Positions 44,298 through 52,471 of a DNA stretch of 64,000 bases are shown in pieces (the first letter of the stretch is position 1; every line of letters begins with the position of its first letter). The stretch comes from Citrobacter europaeus (GTDB lineage Bacteria; Pseudomonadota; Gammaproteobacteria; Enterobacterales; Enterobacteriaceae): NCBI GenBank assembly GCA_020099315.1, contig CP083650.1:186001-250000 (forward strand), in the 5' to 3' direction. The notes beneath the pieces were generated by a model. That model was not told the DNA's origin, did no database searches, and saw nothing but the letters and a program-made list of their open reading frames with translations. The translations under genes were made by a program, and so were the position numbers.

Positions 44298-46117
44298 GCT
44301 GTTGCCTTCTTCATAAAGGGTAGTCTGATACAAATGCAGGCCCCTTCAGATACTGATTCTGCCCAGATTCGCCCACTATGCGCTTCAATAATGCGTTTAC
44401 AGATAGCCATACCCAATCCAAGTCCGTTGTCCTTACTGGTAACAAAGGGCACAAACAAATGTTCGGCCTGTTCCTGAGTTAGCCCGACACCATTATCAAG
44501 AATTTTCAGCAATACACTGGAGTCAGACTCCGTAATCGTAAAAGTTATCTGTGGATAGGTGTCCGGAGAATTTTGTAGCTTAAGTGCATCAAGCCCATTA
44601 CGAATAAGGTTAACAAGAACCTGCTGAATAAGAATTTCATCGGCAAAGATAACAACCCTGGGAGATTCTGGTATGACGACAGTGATTTTCTCGCGATGGA
44701 TTTCACTGGAAAACAGGGCTAACGCATTTGAGATAACGTCATTCAGGCAGATTGCTTCCTGCTTTTCGGGGTGATGTTTAATGAAAAATCTTAAGCGCTG
44801 AATAATGTTTTTGGCATTGGCGGTATGCCGGATTGCCTGCTGTAGTGCCTGATCCAGAGACTGGATATCCAGCGGTTGTTGTTGTAAACGCATTCTGCAG
44901 CCAACTACATAGTTATTTATCGCCATAAGTGGTTGATTTAGTTCATGAGCGAGACCGGCAGCCATTTCACCTGATAACAAAAAGCGCTGTGCGGAATAGA
45001 ATTTTTCCTGTTGAACACGTATCCATTCGGCTGAAGCTTTGTTTAACTCCATCATTTCTTCCAGTTTGCGTGTTCTTATTTTCACCAGGTAATTGACCCG
45101 CAGATGATAACCGATCAGAAGCAGGCCATATCCCAGTGCAATGAACAGCCACCCCCTGTATTTTTGCCATAATATCTTTATATGGTCGCTATTGTTTGAC
45201 AGTCCAATATCCTGCATGAGCGCTATGACACTTTTATCATTAACGGGCACAGTCCACCCTTTATACTCACCTGTAACTGCAGGGGGATCCCCGGCCTTTA
45301 TCGATAACAGGCTCATGGCTATTTCACTGGCCAGTTGCTCATGGACATGTTGCATTCTTGAAAATGTCCAGTGTGGGTATAGCGGTGTTGAACTCTGGCA
45401 GGGAAACATCGACTGTTTGTTTTGTTTAATGACTTTGAATTGTGTATTCCTGAAACGACCAGACTGTATAGCCTGCTCAAGTACACAGGTTGGTAGTACG
45501 GCAATATCCGCTTCATTATTTATCAACTGGGACAGCAGATTTTCCTGGGGTATTCCTGTAAATCTGAGGTGGGATAAATCTTTAACAGGGGTAATACCAT
45601 CATTAACCCACTCGCGGGTTATGATCTGATATCCTCCAAATGCCTGGGGTGTAGTCGCAACAATACGTTTATCCTTTAGCTCACTCCAGTCCTTAATTTC
45701 AGGCATGTCGCTGCGGGCGATGACAGCTGATCCTATGGCATGCTGCGGATCCCCTGTAACTGGATTTAAACTCAGCATTCTTACTGCATTATACTCGGTC
45801 TGATACTGCAGTAATTTGACACCATTGGTTATGGCAAAATCTATCGTTCCGTTTGCAACCAGTTGATCGATACTTTTTACATCCCCCATAACAAGTATGA
45901 ATTGATATTGTGGGAAAGTATGATTTAAATAATCTATTGTAGGTTGCCACCGTGAGACCCCCTTATTTATATCGTCAAAAGATAATATTCCAACCCGGAT
46001 GATATGTCTCTGTTGATAAGATTCAGCGTGCAGGACGGATGAGAATGATAAGATTATCATGAAAACTATGCTGTACAGGGTATGACAGTTACTAAATCTG
46101 CATCTCATATCAGCCAC
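44294..46117 (-). CDS. TtrS-like sensor histidine kinase with PhnD-type periplasmic domain
   Basis: 607 residues. Signal peptide to about residue 30, then a periplasmic phosphate/phosphonate-binding-protein-like domain (IRVGILSFDDINKGVSRWQPT, with TIDFAITNGVKLL), one membrane helix near residue 325 (GWLFIALGYGLLLIGY), and the kinase core. The phospho-acceptor is His391 in GLAHELNQPLMA, with N-box LVNLIRNGLDAL, G1 ILDNGVGLT and G2 DNGLGLGMAI. TtrS senses tetrathionate with this plan. The tetrathionate reductase genes are absent, so the ligand is probably something else. It is divergent from the reductase genes. Confidence 0.88.
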   Translation of the reverse strand: MADMRCRFSNCHTLYSIVFMIILSFSSVLHAESYQQRHIIRVGILSFDDINKGVSRWQPTIDYLNHTFPQYQFILVMGDVKSIDQLVANGTIDFAITNGVKLLQYQTEYNAVRMLSLNPVTGDPQHAIGSAVIARSDMPEIKDWSELKDKRIVATTPQAFGGYQIITREWVNDGITPVKDLSHLRFTGIPQENLLSQLINNEADIAVLPTCVLEQAIQSGRFRNTQFKVIKQNKQSMFPCQSSTPLYPHWTFSRMQHVHEQLASEIAMSLLSIKAGDPPAVTGEYKGWTVPVNDKSVIALMQDIGLSNNSDHIKILWQKYRGWLFIALGYGLLLIGYHLRVNYLVKIRTRKLEEMMELNKASAEWIRVQQEKFYSAQRFLLSGEMAAGLAHELNQPLMAINNYVVGCRMRLQQQPLDIQSLDQALQQAIRHTANAKNIIQRLRFFIKHHPEKQEAICLNDVISNALALFSSEIHREKITVVIPESPRVVIFADEILIQQVLVNLIRNGLDALKLQNSPDTYPQITFTITESDSSVLLKILDNGVGLTQEQAEHLFVPFVTSKDNGLGLGMAICKRIIEAHSGRIWAESVSEGACICIRLPFMKKATA

Positions 46118-46152
46118 ACTTAACTGTTTGATGTATTAATTAAACTACCTGT

Positions 46153-46168
46153 AATAGCCATGGCTATT
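46153..46168. promoter_or_regulatory. Perfect 16-bp palindrome, candidate response-regulator operator
   Basis: AATAGCCATGGCTATT in the 158-base divergent region between the sensor kinase and the flavoprotein. It directly abuts the FNR-type box. It is a plausible binding site for the TtrR-like regulator, which is inference. Confidence 0.6.
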
Positions 46169-46182
46169 TTGATATATATCAA
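46169..46182. promoter_or_regulatory. Perfect FNR box
   Basis: TTGATATATATCAA matches the FNR consensus TTGATnnnnATCAA at every defined position. It lies about 95 bases upstream of the reductase start, with a possible -10 (TATAGG) at 46210. It indicates anaerobic activation of the respiratory genes. Confidence 0.75.
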
Positions 46183-46275
46183 CGATTCAAAACTTATGCG
46201 GTAAACCACTATAGGGAGGCGCGAGAAGTTAATGCAGTGTGTCAACACTTAAGCGAATTTCAGAAAGGTGTTGAT

Positions 46276-47868
46276 ATGAAAAATAACGCATCCAGACGTC
46301 GGTTTATTCAGCTCGGCCTTGCCTCCGCGACGGCTGGCTCACTGGCCACTCTTCTCCCGGTTCAGGCGAGTGCACAAAGGAAAAGTACTGGTATAAACTG
46401 GGATGAGGAGATGGATATTTTAGTGGTCGGCACAGGGATGGCTGGCTTCACAGCTGCGATAAGAGCAGCGGAAACCACGCCTGGAATGAAAATCGTGATT
46501 GCCGATAAGATGTCAAGACTGGGTGGCTCATCGCTGATATCGGGATTAAATATGGCGGTGGTCGGTTCTCAGTGGCAAAAGGAAGCGGGGATCACCGATG
46601 ATTCATGGGAACTGCTTCTGGCCGATATCGAGAAAGAGGCCCGGGGATATAACCATAGTGATCTCACAAAAACCATTGCACAGAATACGTTATCTTTATT
46701 TGATTTTTTGTGCGACCACGGTGTCGAGTTTGATAAAACGATTGGTAACGGCACCGGGATTAAAGCGCTGGGAGGACATTCTCGTCCCCGTTGCGTCTGG
46801 CCAGTGAACGGTGGTAGTGGTATTGTCAAAAGTTTGCAGAAGTATGCGAAACATAATCTACCGAATATTGATATTCGCAAACAGGTACTGCTGGAAGAAA
46901 TTATCCGTAACGAGACCGGCCGGGTAATAGGTGTAAGAGTCAGAGAAAACTACATATTTAATCGTGAAGTTAAAGACTTTGGCCTGAATGATTCTCCAGA
47001 CTTCAACAGTACAGGTACACCAAAATATTACAGAGTCACACGCGGTCTTGTAATGGCAACCGGAGGGTATAACCAGGACAGGAAATTCAGGGGAGATGAA
47101 GTTGGAGCACTGTATAATTCGGTGTCAACAGCTAACCCCGGAGCAACTGCCGGAGCCTTAAAGGCGATGATTAAAGCCGGTCTTAAACCCATCCATATGA
47201 CCCTTTTTAGATTTGCATTTCCTATTCCCACGGAAGATATTCTGTGGGGCATATTAGTTAATCCACGAACCTGCAAACGTTTTGTTGATGAATACAATAA
47301 TAATGATCGCCAGGGGCTGGGGTTAAAAATACTTTCCGAGCGTATGAAAATTGATGGTGAGCAGATCATTCTGATTTATGACCAGACCGGAATTGATAAT
47401 TACCATGATAAGCAGAGACTCAATCTTTCGCTTGAAGGAAAGAACGGGACTGAAGGTACCATGTGGAAATTCGATACACTAGAGGCACTGGCCAGTAATT
47501 TTAATATGGATCTTCATAAGCTCAGACAAACCATTGAAGAATACAATCGAGACATGGCCGGTGATAAGGACAAGTTTGGCAAACCACGTAGCCTGCTAAA
47601 AACTTCTGTCACTATTGGTAAAGCCCCCTTCTATGCAATGTGGTTAAACCCCCGGTATAACTACAGCCAGGGAGGAGCCATGATTAATAGTGAAGCTCGT
47701 CCACTTGATGTTGTCACTGAACAACCGATCCCGGGCATTTTTGTTTGTGGTGAAGCATCTGCAGGTAGCTATGGCTATATCCGACTGACAGCCTGCGGAA
47801 GCCTGGACTGTGGTGTTTTTGGCATGATTGCCGGAGAGAATGCGGCAAAGGAAAATCCCGAAAGTTAA
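46276..47868 (+). CDS. Tat-exported flavoprotein reductase (fumarate/urocanate reductase-like)
   Basis: 530 residues from ATG 46276, with AAAGG upstream. A twin-arginine signal (RRRFIQLGLA, residues 7-16) ends near QASAQ. The FAD-binding motif is VVGTGMAGFTAA (GxGxxG from residue 52), followed by LGGSSLISGLNM. The C-terminal FAD segment has FVCGEASAGSYGYIRLTACG. In FccA/UrdA-type enzymes a histidine precedes the TMGG motif; here the equivalent reads NYSQGG, so that His is missing while the Arg in YIRLT is kept. Hence a terminal reductase whose acceptor is probably not fumarate. Electrons should come from the two cytochromes encoded next. Confidence 0.85.
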   Translation: MKNNASRRRFIQLGLASATAGSLATLLPVQASAQRKSTGINWDEEMDILVVGTGMAGFTAAIRAAETTPGMKIVIADKMSRLGGSSLISGLNMAVVGSQWQKEAGITDDSWELLLADIEKEARGYNHSDLTKTIAQNTLSLFDFLCDHGVEFDKTIGNGTGIKALGGHSRPRCVWPVNGGSGIVKSLQKYAKHNLPNIDIRKQVLLEEIIRNETGRVIGVRVRENYIFNREVKDFGLNDSPDFNSTGTPKYYRVTRGLVMATGGYNQDRKFRGDEVGALYNSVSTANPGATAGALKAMIKAGLKPIHMTLFRFAFPIPTEDILWGILVNPRTCKRFVDEYNNNDRQGLGLKILSERMKIDGEQIILIYDQTGIDNYHDKQRLNLSLEGKNGTEGTMWKFDTLEALASNFNMDLHKLRQTIEEYNRDMAGDKDKFGKPRSLLKTSVTIGKAPFYAMWLNPRYNYSQGGAMINSEARPLDVVTEQPIPGIFVCGEASAGSYGYIRLTACGSLDCGVFGMIAGENAAKENPES

Positions 47869-47891
47869 TCTGATAACATCAGGAAATTATA

Positions 47892-48314
47892 ATGAAAGTG
47901 TTAACGGTATTAACGGCGTTATTATGTTTGCTTTATTCTTATTCTGTGTTAGCTGCGGATGAAAAGAATAATGCATCAGGCAGTGAAAGCCTCGTGAGTG
48001 ACTCAACTATAAATTATGCACTCAAGCCACATCATAAAAAGCTCAATCTGTCTTGTGCTGCATGCCATAAAGAACAAGATGTCAGTGCCTTTAAGCCTCT
48101 CGCAACTAAAGATTGCCTTGCCTGTCATGGCAGTGCAGAGAAGGTAGCGAAACGGACAGGCTTTATGGATGTAAACCACACCAATCCTCATCGCTCATTA
48201 CATGATGGCCTGGATCTGGATTGTTATGAATGCCATGCCGAACATAAACCATCAAGTAACCTTTGTGAGACCTGCCATGACAATACGCGGGACTGGTTTG
48301 GGGCTACGCCTTAA
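47892..48314 (+). CDS. Periplasmic tetraheme cytochrome c
   Basis: 140 residues with a cleavable signal peptide (LLCLLYSYSVLAAD). Four CxxCH heme sites are seen: CAACH, CLACH, CYECH and CETCH, with additional His ligands (HHKK, NPHRSLHDG). It corresponds to the N-terminal tetraheme domain of Shewanella FccA, here as a separate protein. It lies 23 bases after the flavoprotein and probably passes electrons to it. Confidence 0.88.
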   Translation: MKVLTVLTALLCLLYSYSVLAADEKNNASGSESLVSDSTINYALKPHHKKLNLSCAACHKEQDVSAFKPLATKDCLACHGSAEKVAKRTGFMDVNHTNPHRSLHDGLDLDCYECHAEHKPSSNLCETCHDNTRDWFGATP

Positions 48315-48327
48315 ATAAGGAAATAAC

Positions 48328-48924
48328 ATGAGCAGAACACGGTTTGTAATATTATTAGCCTGCGTAACTATTCTGGTTGCCACTGGTATAAGCCTGTTGG
48401 GCGTTGAGGTCGTTAAAACAACGGGTAATGAGGAATTTTGTGGGGCATGTCATGAAATGCAGCCAATGGTAAAAACCTATCAGCAGGATACTCACGGTGG
48501 AAACAATCCACATGGATTCAGCGTGGAATGTGTGGATTGTCATCTGCCGCATACCAGTACGGTTGGTTACTTAATCTCTAAAGGGGTACAGGGCACCAAT
48601 GATGTGATTAAAAAAACGTTTACTGATACGTCTGATATTAACTGGCTGGAAAACCGTAAAAAGCGAGAATCATACGTTTATGACTCTGGTTGTCTTGAGT
48701 GCCACAACCAGTTACTGGATAAGACGAAGGCTGATAACCCTAAATCACTTGAAATGCATAAACTCTACAAAGATATGAGCAATACGAACTCTGTACTCAA
48801 ATGCGTATCCTGTCATGTCACAGTAGGTCATGCTGGTTCGTTACGGGGTGAATTAAACCAGACCACTCCTGAGTATAAGTTTCTTAAAGAGAGGCTTGCT
48901 GACGAAACAAGGCACATTAAATAA
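48328..48924 (+). CDS. NapC/NirT-family membrane tetraheme quinol dehydrogenase
   Basis: 198 residues. One uncleaved N-terminal helix (FVILLACVTILVATGISLLG) anchors a periplasmic domain with four CxxCH sites: CGACH, CVDCH, CLECH and CVSCH. The NrfH/CymA-like context EFCGACHEMQPM is typical of the first heme. It oxidises menaquinol and feeds the periplasmic cytochrome and reductase. It is the last gene of the three-gene operon, 13 bases after the previous one. Confidence 0.88.
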   Translation: MSRTRFVILLACVTILVATGISLLGVEVVKTTGNEEFCGACHEMQPMVKTYQQDTHGGNNPHGFSVECVDCHLPHTSTVGYLISKGVQGTNDVIKKTFTDTSDINWLENRKKRESYVYDSGCLECHNQLLDKTKADNPKSLEMHKLYKDMSNTNSVLKCVSCHVTVGHAGSLRGELNQTTPEYKFLKERLADETRHIK

Positions 48925-49152
48925 TTACCTGATGCAAAGTTCTTTCAGGGCGGGGAACATCTGAGCGTACTGTTTGAGGCTAATTAATTTTCAGGTGGCC
49001 GGTGAAACCCCGTCCTGCAGGTTAGGGAGAATGCAAAGCCTCTCCGGCGAAGAATTATGTCCCCGGCAGTGTTCAGGTAGAGACCAGGTTGTATTGATCA
49101 ACGGAGCATCATTGATCTACTATACCAATGTTGTAAATGGTGTATTACTTGC

Positions 49153-49345
49153 ACCCACCAATGTCCCTGTGATCTGAGAGGGGCGCCTTCGGGTGATCAC
49201 AACACCAATGTTCCGGCGATCTGAGAGGGACGCCTTCGGGTGATTGCATACCAATGTCACTGTAGCCTGAGAGGTGACGCCTTCGGGTGGTACAGCCCTT
49301 TAATCTTTGGAAACGGCTGTCGCAGCATTTTGCGACGAAGATATT
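49153..49345 (+). ncRNA. Tandem UUCG stem-loop RNA element, copy 1
   Basis: Three successive units, each CCAATGT...CTGAGAGG...CGCC-TTCG-GGTG with an outer stem that differs by unit: GTGAT/ATCAC, GCGAT/ATTGC and CTGTA/TACAG. A fourth hairpin follows (GTCGCA/TGCGAC). The loops stay constant while outer stems change in a pairing-preserving way, so an RNA structure is likely. Copy 2 lies at 57383. An intrinsic terminator follows at 49358. I cannot match it to a named RNA family. Confidence 0.72.
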
Positions 49346-49357
49346 TTTCTACGTATG

Positions 49358-49380
49358 TACCGTTTTCCGGTATTTTTTTT
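49358..49380 (+). terminator. Intrinsic terminator after RNA element copy 1
   Basis: TACCG-TTTTC-CGGTA followed by eight T. A second weaker one (TACGG-TTTTATT-CCGTA then six T) lies at 49420-49442. Confidence 0.72.
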
Positions 49381-49419
49381 ACCTGCCTCAACTGTCAGTA
49401 GACGAGTTCATCTTCTCTT

Positions 49420-49442
49420 TACGGTTTTATTCCGTATTTTTT
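49420..49442 (+). terminator. Second tandem intrinsic terminator
   Basis: TACGG/CCGTA stem, seven-base loop, T-run of six. It backs up the terminator 40 bases upstream. Confidence 0.65.
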
Positions 49443-50082
49443 AGTACTTACTTCTTTAGCCTTGTGCTCGAACAAACTTTGCATGTACGGGTATGCCAGC
49501 CATTTGGGGCAACGAACGTCGCAACATTTGGGGCATCTTCCGGACGACGCATTGAGCGTTTCGAGGACGAGCGCGTCACTTTGCTCAAGTGAAACGACGA
49601 CAAAGTGACGCGCGAAGCGCCGAACTATTTAACCAGCTATATCAGGCCATACGGACCTGTTTGACAATCTGAATGATACGTAGTCCAAACAGGATAAACG
49701 TCCTGATACATCATTTAACCTCAACGTACGAAGCGGGGAACCGTAATGCCTACGTTTAACTTATTGAAAAGGAAATAATTAACGCGATATCGATGGCGAT
49801 GTCATGAAAATGACGTCGGAGGCGACCTGGCGACAGGTACAGCTACGGCTGCGGTCAGTTCTCACTGATTTGGGACCTCGCAATACCTCAACATCTTGCA
49901 TTCCCTGATGCACAGATATCCGTTAAGACGCTGGAAGCGCAATTCAAACCATGTCGTCGGGGGGAGGGATGTATATGTTATTAAAATTTAATTTTCAGAT
50001 TCGTTCATCTGAACGCAGAACAACAGGTTTTCGTTTACGAGAACGAAAGTCTGTTGTTGTACGTTTTGTTTAAGGAGTGGTC
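49443..50082. other. Non-coding region rich in inverted repeats before the integrase gene
   Basis: No convincing gene. It contains a perfect 13-bp inverted repeat (GCGCGTCACTTTG at 49571-49583 with CAAAGTGACGCGC at 49601-49613), an 8-bp repeat CCTGTTTG/CAAACAGG at 49656/49686, a CGTTCA/TGAACG palindrome near 50002-50015, and a long hairpin at 50019-50058. It looks like a regulatory or recombination region of the integrase module. Confidence 0.5.
50019..50058 (+). promoter_or_regulatory. Long hairpin in the integrase leader
   Basis: AACAACAG pairs with CTGTTGTT and, inside, TTTCGTT with AACGAAA. It ends 13 bases before the ribosome site AAGGAG of the integrase gene, so it could affect its translation or transcription. 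Confidence 0.55.
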
Positions 50083-50991
50083 ATGTCCAGGAGAAGTAAA
50101 TTGTTAAAACGTGAGCTCGTCATTCTTGCAAGAGAGGGGAAGGGTAGCTTTAAAACAGTATCCGATCGTTCAAAAATAGTAGAGCGATTATCTCATCGGT
50201 TGTTGGATTTAAATGTACAAATTCGTTCTGCGCAACAGATTAAGGTCCGGCATGTTGAATTGTATATTGAGAGTCGTAAGGCTGAAGGCATCTCTAACCG
50301 GACTTTACAGAACGAAATGGCCGGAATTCGAACCATACTTAATCTGTCTGGTAAGACTAAAATGGCTGATCCGAATCACGAACGATTAAGCAATAAATCG
50401 TTGGGTATTTCAGGTGCAAGTCGTATGGGCACTAAATTGGCTATATCAGACGAGCGCTTTCGCGAGGCGCTCACTCTGATTAAAGCGAAAGATGAAGGTG
50501 TTGCAGCGGTAATGCAACTTTCCCGTTATTTGGGATTGCGTAATGAAGAAGCTGTTCAGGCAGTGAAATCAATCAAAACGTGGAGGCAGGCAATATTACG
50601 TGGTGACGACAGAGTAAGAGTAATATTTGGCACAAAAGGAGGCCGTGCACGAGATACACGTATTGTTGATAAAGAAAAGGTATTATCGGCGATCAATAAC
50701 GCGATTACATGTGCAGATAAAAATAATGGAAAATTAATAGACAAACCATCCCTTCAGCAGGCGCTTGATCGTTATATAAATATCATGCGCAGGGTAGGCG
50801 GTTTGAAATATGAAAATTCAAATCATTCTTTGCGATACGCTTTTGCTCAGGATGCGGAAAAATATTATCTTCAAAAAGGCTTTAGTCAAAAAGAAGCCAG
50901 TGCTTTAACCTCCATTGATTTAGGCCACGGTGATGGCAGGGGCGATTATATAAAGCGAGTGTATAGTCAAAAATGTCTGGAGGATGAGTAA
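50083..50991 (+). CDS. ICE-type integrase (Phage_int_SAM_2/Integrase_1 family)
   Basis: 302 residues from ATG 50083 (AAGGAG 5 bases upstream). The N-terminal SAM-like core-binding domain covers residues about 20-95 (VKHVELYIESRK-type region, VRHVELYIESRKAEGISNRT). The catalytic domain has Arg in YLGLRNEEA, Lys in GTKGGRARDTR, the HSLRYAFAQD box, LGHGDGRGDYI and the Tyr in RVYSQK. Members of this family occur inside ICEs and are not the main excision integrase. It may act on the repeats bounding this 8-kb segment. Confidence 0.83.
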   Translation: MSRRSKLLKRELVILAREGKGSFKTVSDRSKIVERLSHRLLDLNVQIRSAQQIKVRHVELYIESRKAEGISNRTLQNEMAGIRTILNLSGKTKMADPNHERLSNKSLGISGASRMGTKLAISDERFREALTLIKAKDEGVAAVMQLSRYLGLRNEEAVQAVKSIKTWRQAILRGDDRVRVIFGTKGGRARDTRIVDKEKVLSAINNAITCADKNNGKLIDKPSLQQALDRYINIMRRVGGLKYENSNHSLRYAFAQDAEKYYLQKGFSQKEASALTSIDLGHGDGRGDYIKRVYSQKCLEDE

Positions 50992-50992
50992 G

Positions 50993-51106
50993 ATGTCTAA
51001 AATAGAAAGACTATTTAATAAATGTCATAATGATTGTAGTTCGAACATGGACTATGAATTTCGATATCTTAAAAACTTCAGTTGTACTAGCTCCAACTTG
51101 ATCTGA
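50993..51106 (+). pseudogene. Truncated ORF immediately after the integrase
   Basis: ATG 50993 follows the integrase stop by one base and has GGAGG 9 bases upstream, so it is built as an operon partner. It encodes only about 37 residues (MSKIERLFNKCHNDCSS...) before a stop at about 51104. The sequence then changes character, suggesting that an insertion cut a longer gene. Confidence 0.45.
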
Positions 51107-51407
51107 CGGTTTTCACTGGCAGCACACAATCAAATCTGACAGTCTGTTTTGAGCGAGGTACGGACGTAAAACTGATTGAAAATTTTTGGAGAAAATGGTT
51201 TGATTAACCTAGGAAGAATTTACATCCGCCTGACGTTTCTCTACCAATAATGTTTTTTGTGCACAGCAACAAATGCTCGAAAAATAGAAGTCGGCGAAGT
51301 GAATAAAATGGAGATATGATGGTTGTCCCAGAGTTTTTAAATGAAGAGCGACAGTGGTTTTCTCCAAATAGCCAACCTACGTTTAACTAGAAAAAGAGTT
51401 ATTCAAT
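51107..51407. other. Non-coding junction region
   Basis: No full gene. It has repeated TCTGAC words (TGATCTGACGG, AAATCTGACAG) near the left end and a 24-codon frame with a ribosome site, GGAGATATG, at 51310 that starts with ATGGTTGTCCC, a string repeated at 53108. Probably the boundary of an inserted cassette. Confidence 0.45.
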
Positions 51408-52286
51408 ATGACTAATGAGAAATCCACCAAGCAGATTATCAAAGACATACGAGATGCTGTTTTATTTATTAAAAATGAAAGTGAAAATAAAAAATACAAT
51501 GAACAATGGAACTCTTCCATTACGCTTAACACATTGGCCATTGTAGCAATATTGATTTTTATATTTTCTACATCCAATAGCTCTGATTCTGAATTTATTG
51601 AAACACTAAAATTACCCGCATACATTATATCAATTATGTTATCAACAATATGGATCGGAATTAATATTGAGAGAACATTAATGTTCAAGGAGCTTTGGAA
51701 GTTCAAAACAACAAAAATCATACTATCCCTATCATTCACAGGGTTAATTGTATATTGCACCGCCGAGGCATCCTCAATAATAAATGATGTATTTAATATT
51801 GATCCATCATTTTTTCCTTTTACAAGAAGTTTTCTTGTTGCTTATCTTTTCTTCAAAAAAATTTCTATTCTTGTTTACCTGCTGGCTATTGTAGGTGTTG
51901 TTTGCATAATAAATATCATTTCTTACTTTAAGTTAAAATTGGACGGAAATAGTGATGTTAGATTTCCCATTGGGGCACTCATTTATATAATCTTTACATG
52001 TATTTTTAGTTACTTTGCTTTGGGGTGGGTTTATAGTAATTTCAATGATGGTGTACTTAATAAAAAAGTATATTCATTAGCCCATCAACTGGATTTTAAC
52101 AAAAAAAATCCGTGCTCAAATTTACAAGACTTTGAAGTAAGCGTGATTTTTCTTGGACCAAATCAGGAAAAAGTACTCGTTGACTTCAATAAAGAAGAAA
52201 TGTTAACTGCCTCCAGTTTTCTTGAGGGGATATACTGGTACAAATATGACAAAAACGAATTAAAGATCTTACAATGCTTACATTGA
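51408..52286 (+). CDS. Polytopic membrane protein, unknown function
   Basis: 292 residues, strongly AT-rich unlike the ICE backbone, so probably acquired separately. The N-terminal about 35 residues are charged (EKSTKQIIKDIRDAVLF), followed by about six membrane helices (TLAIVAILIFIFST, AYIISIMLSTIWIGI, IILSLSFTGLIVYC, LVYLLAIVGVVCIINII, ALIYIIFTCIFSYFALGW) and a soluble C-terminal about 70 residues. No family recognised. Its location between an integrase and a defence pair makes a phage-defence role possible but unproven. Confidence 0.6.
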   Translation: MTNEKSTKQIIKDIRDAVLFIKNESENKKYNEQWNSSITLNTLAIVAILIFIFSTSNSSDSEFIETLKLPAYIISIMLSTIWIGINIERTLMFKELWKFKTTKIILSLSFTGLIVYCTAEASSIINDVFNIDPSFFPFTRSFLVAYLFFKKISILVYLLAIVGVVCIINIISYFKLKLDGNSDVRFPIGALIYIIFTCIFSYFALGWVYSNFNDGVLNKKVYSLAHQLDFNKKNPCSNLQDFEVSVIFLGPNQEKVLVDFNKEEMLTASSFLEGIYWYKYDKNELKILQCLH

Positions 52287-52442
52287 TGAATGGTAAACAG
52301 CCCAGATTGCTGTAAATATACCCTTTTTAGTTCTGTCCACTTTTTGAGCTCCCGGCCAGATAATGTTGTAGTATGAAGCGAATGTCATGGTGTTGCTCAA
52401 TAGTTGAGGAGCAAACTATTAACAGCGACGTCCGCTCCTGGC

Positions 52443-52464
52443 ACAGGGCTGCTGTTGCAGCCCT
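52443..52464. terminator. Stable hairpin downstream of the short recombinase gene
   Basis: Perfect 9-bp stem CAGGGCTGC/GCAGCCCTG with a 4-base loop, 8 bases beyond the minus-strand recombinase stop. No T-run on either side, so a protective or recombination role is equally possible. Confidence 0.5.
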
Positions 52465-52471
52465 GACAACC

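Noticed and set aside
44294..48924. Tetrathionate respiration locus (ttr)
   Set aside because: The sensor and regulator resemble TtrS/TtrR, but no molybdopterin TtrA, TtrB or TtrC is present. The reductase is a flavoprotein.
48975..49060. Segment with CCGGTGAAACCCC suggested a cobalamin riboswitch
   Set aside because: Only a few bases match the conserved core, the other conserved boxes are missing, and no cobalamin gene follows.
49153..49300. Tandem repeats looked at first like a short CRISPR array
   Set aside because: Units differ inside the repeat, spacing is only about 5-15 bases of conserved sequence, no spacers of even length and no cas genes. Covarying stems fit a structured RNA instead.
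49153..49345. CTGAGA word suggested a TPP riboswitch
   Set aside because: The rest of the THI-box architecture is absent and there is no thiamine gene downstream.
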